From Alphaproteobacteria bacterium (GTDB taxonomy: Bacteria; Pseudomonadota; Alphaproteobacteria; Micropepsales; Micropepsaceae), in assembly GCA_003131925.1 (NCBI GenBank), contig PKWC01000268.1, positions 3,752 through 9,803 on the forward strand: DNA of 6,052 bases. Direction: 5' to 3'. Positions within the stretch are counted from its first letter, which is position 1. Each line of letters opens with the position of its first letter. This document shows positions 6,046-6,052 of this stretch, one piece after another. A model generated the notes under the pieces. That model saw only the letters and a program-made list of their open reading frames with translations. It made no database searches and was not told the origin of the DNA. The translations under genes were made by a program, and so were the position numbers.

Positions 6046-6052
6046 GGTGGGG

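Overview
The window is bacterial chromosome. It holds five genes, all on the minus strand, so everything is read from right to left. The flanking genes are GC-rich (for example 42 of 60 bases at 4081-4140 and 44 of 60 at 121-180) and look alphaproteobacterial. That judgement rests on the style of the PurN and UvrD proteins and on the C/G-rich palindromic repeats between genes. I cannot name a genus.

In order of transcription the layout is as follows. At the right edge (6001-6052) there is a palindromic repeat ending in a strong A/T-rich hairpin. Next is purN (5966 to 5310), the purine-synthesis enzyme GAR transformylase. A 216-base intergenic gap follows, mostly filled by a nested inverted repeat (5133-5304) that resembles a REPIN or small MITE. 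Then comes uvrD/pcrA (5093 to 2772), a complete superfamily 1 DNA helicase with a C-terminal Tudor-like domain. A 48-base gap with a compact hairpin leads into a clearly AT-richer block (412-2723; 27 of 60 bases are G/C at 1561-1620). This block holds two genes: a 534-residue reverse transcriptase and a 236-residue PD-(D/E)XK nuclease. The last gene, cut by the left edge, encodes an isoprenylcysteine carboxyl methyltransferase-like membrane protein whose body is again GC-rich.

The centre of interest is the reverse transcriptase-nuclease pair. The polymerase keeps its catalytic aspartates (D154, and YADD at 231-234). Its motif B reads GLPVGGPAAR, its last 230 or so residues look all-helical, and no retron, group II intron or DGR hallmarks are visible. 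This is the pattern of the UG/Abi reverse transcriptases used in anti-phage defence (DRT and Abi systems). The companion gene has a complete restriction-type active site (E54, D148, E157-x-K159, Q172-xxx-Y176). Its ATG overlaps the polymerase's TGA by 4 bases. The nuclease's own TGA overlaps the methyltransferase's ATG in the same way, so all three genes could be translationally coupled. The most economical reading is a horizontally acquired two-gene defence cassette, RT plus nuclease, inserted between uvrD and a resident methyltransferase gene. The alternative, that the membrane methyltransferase is a third component, cannot be excluded from sequence alone.
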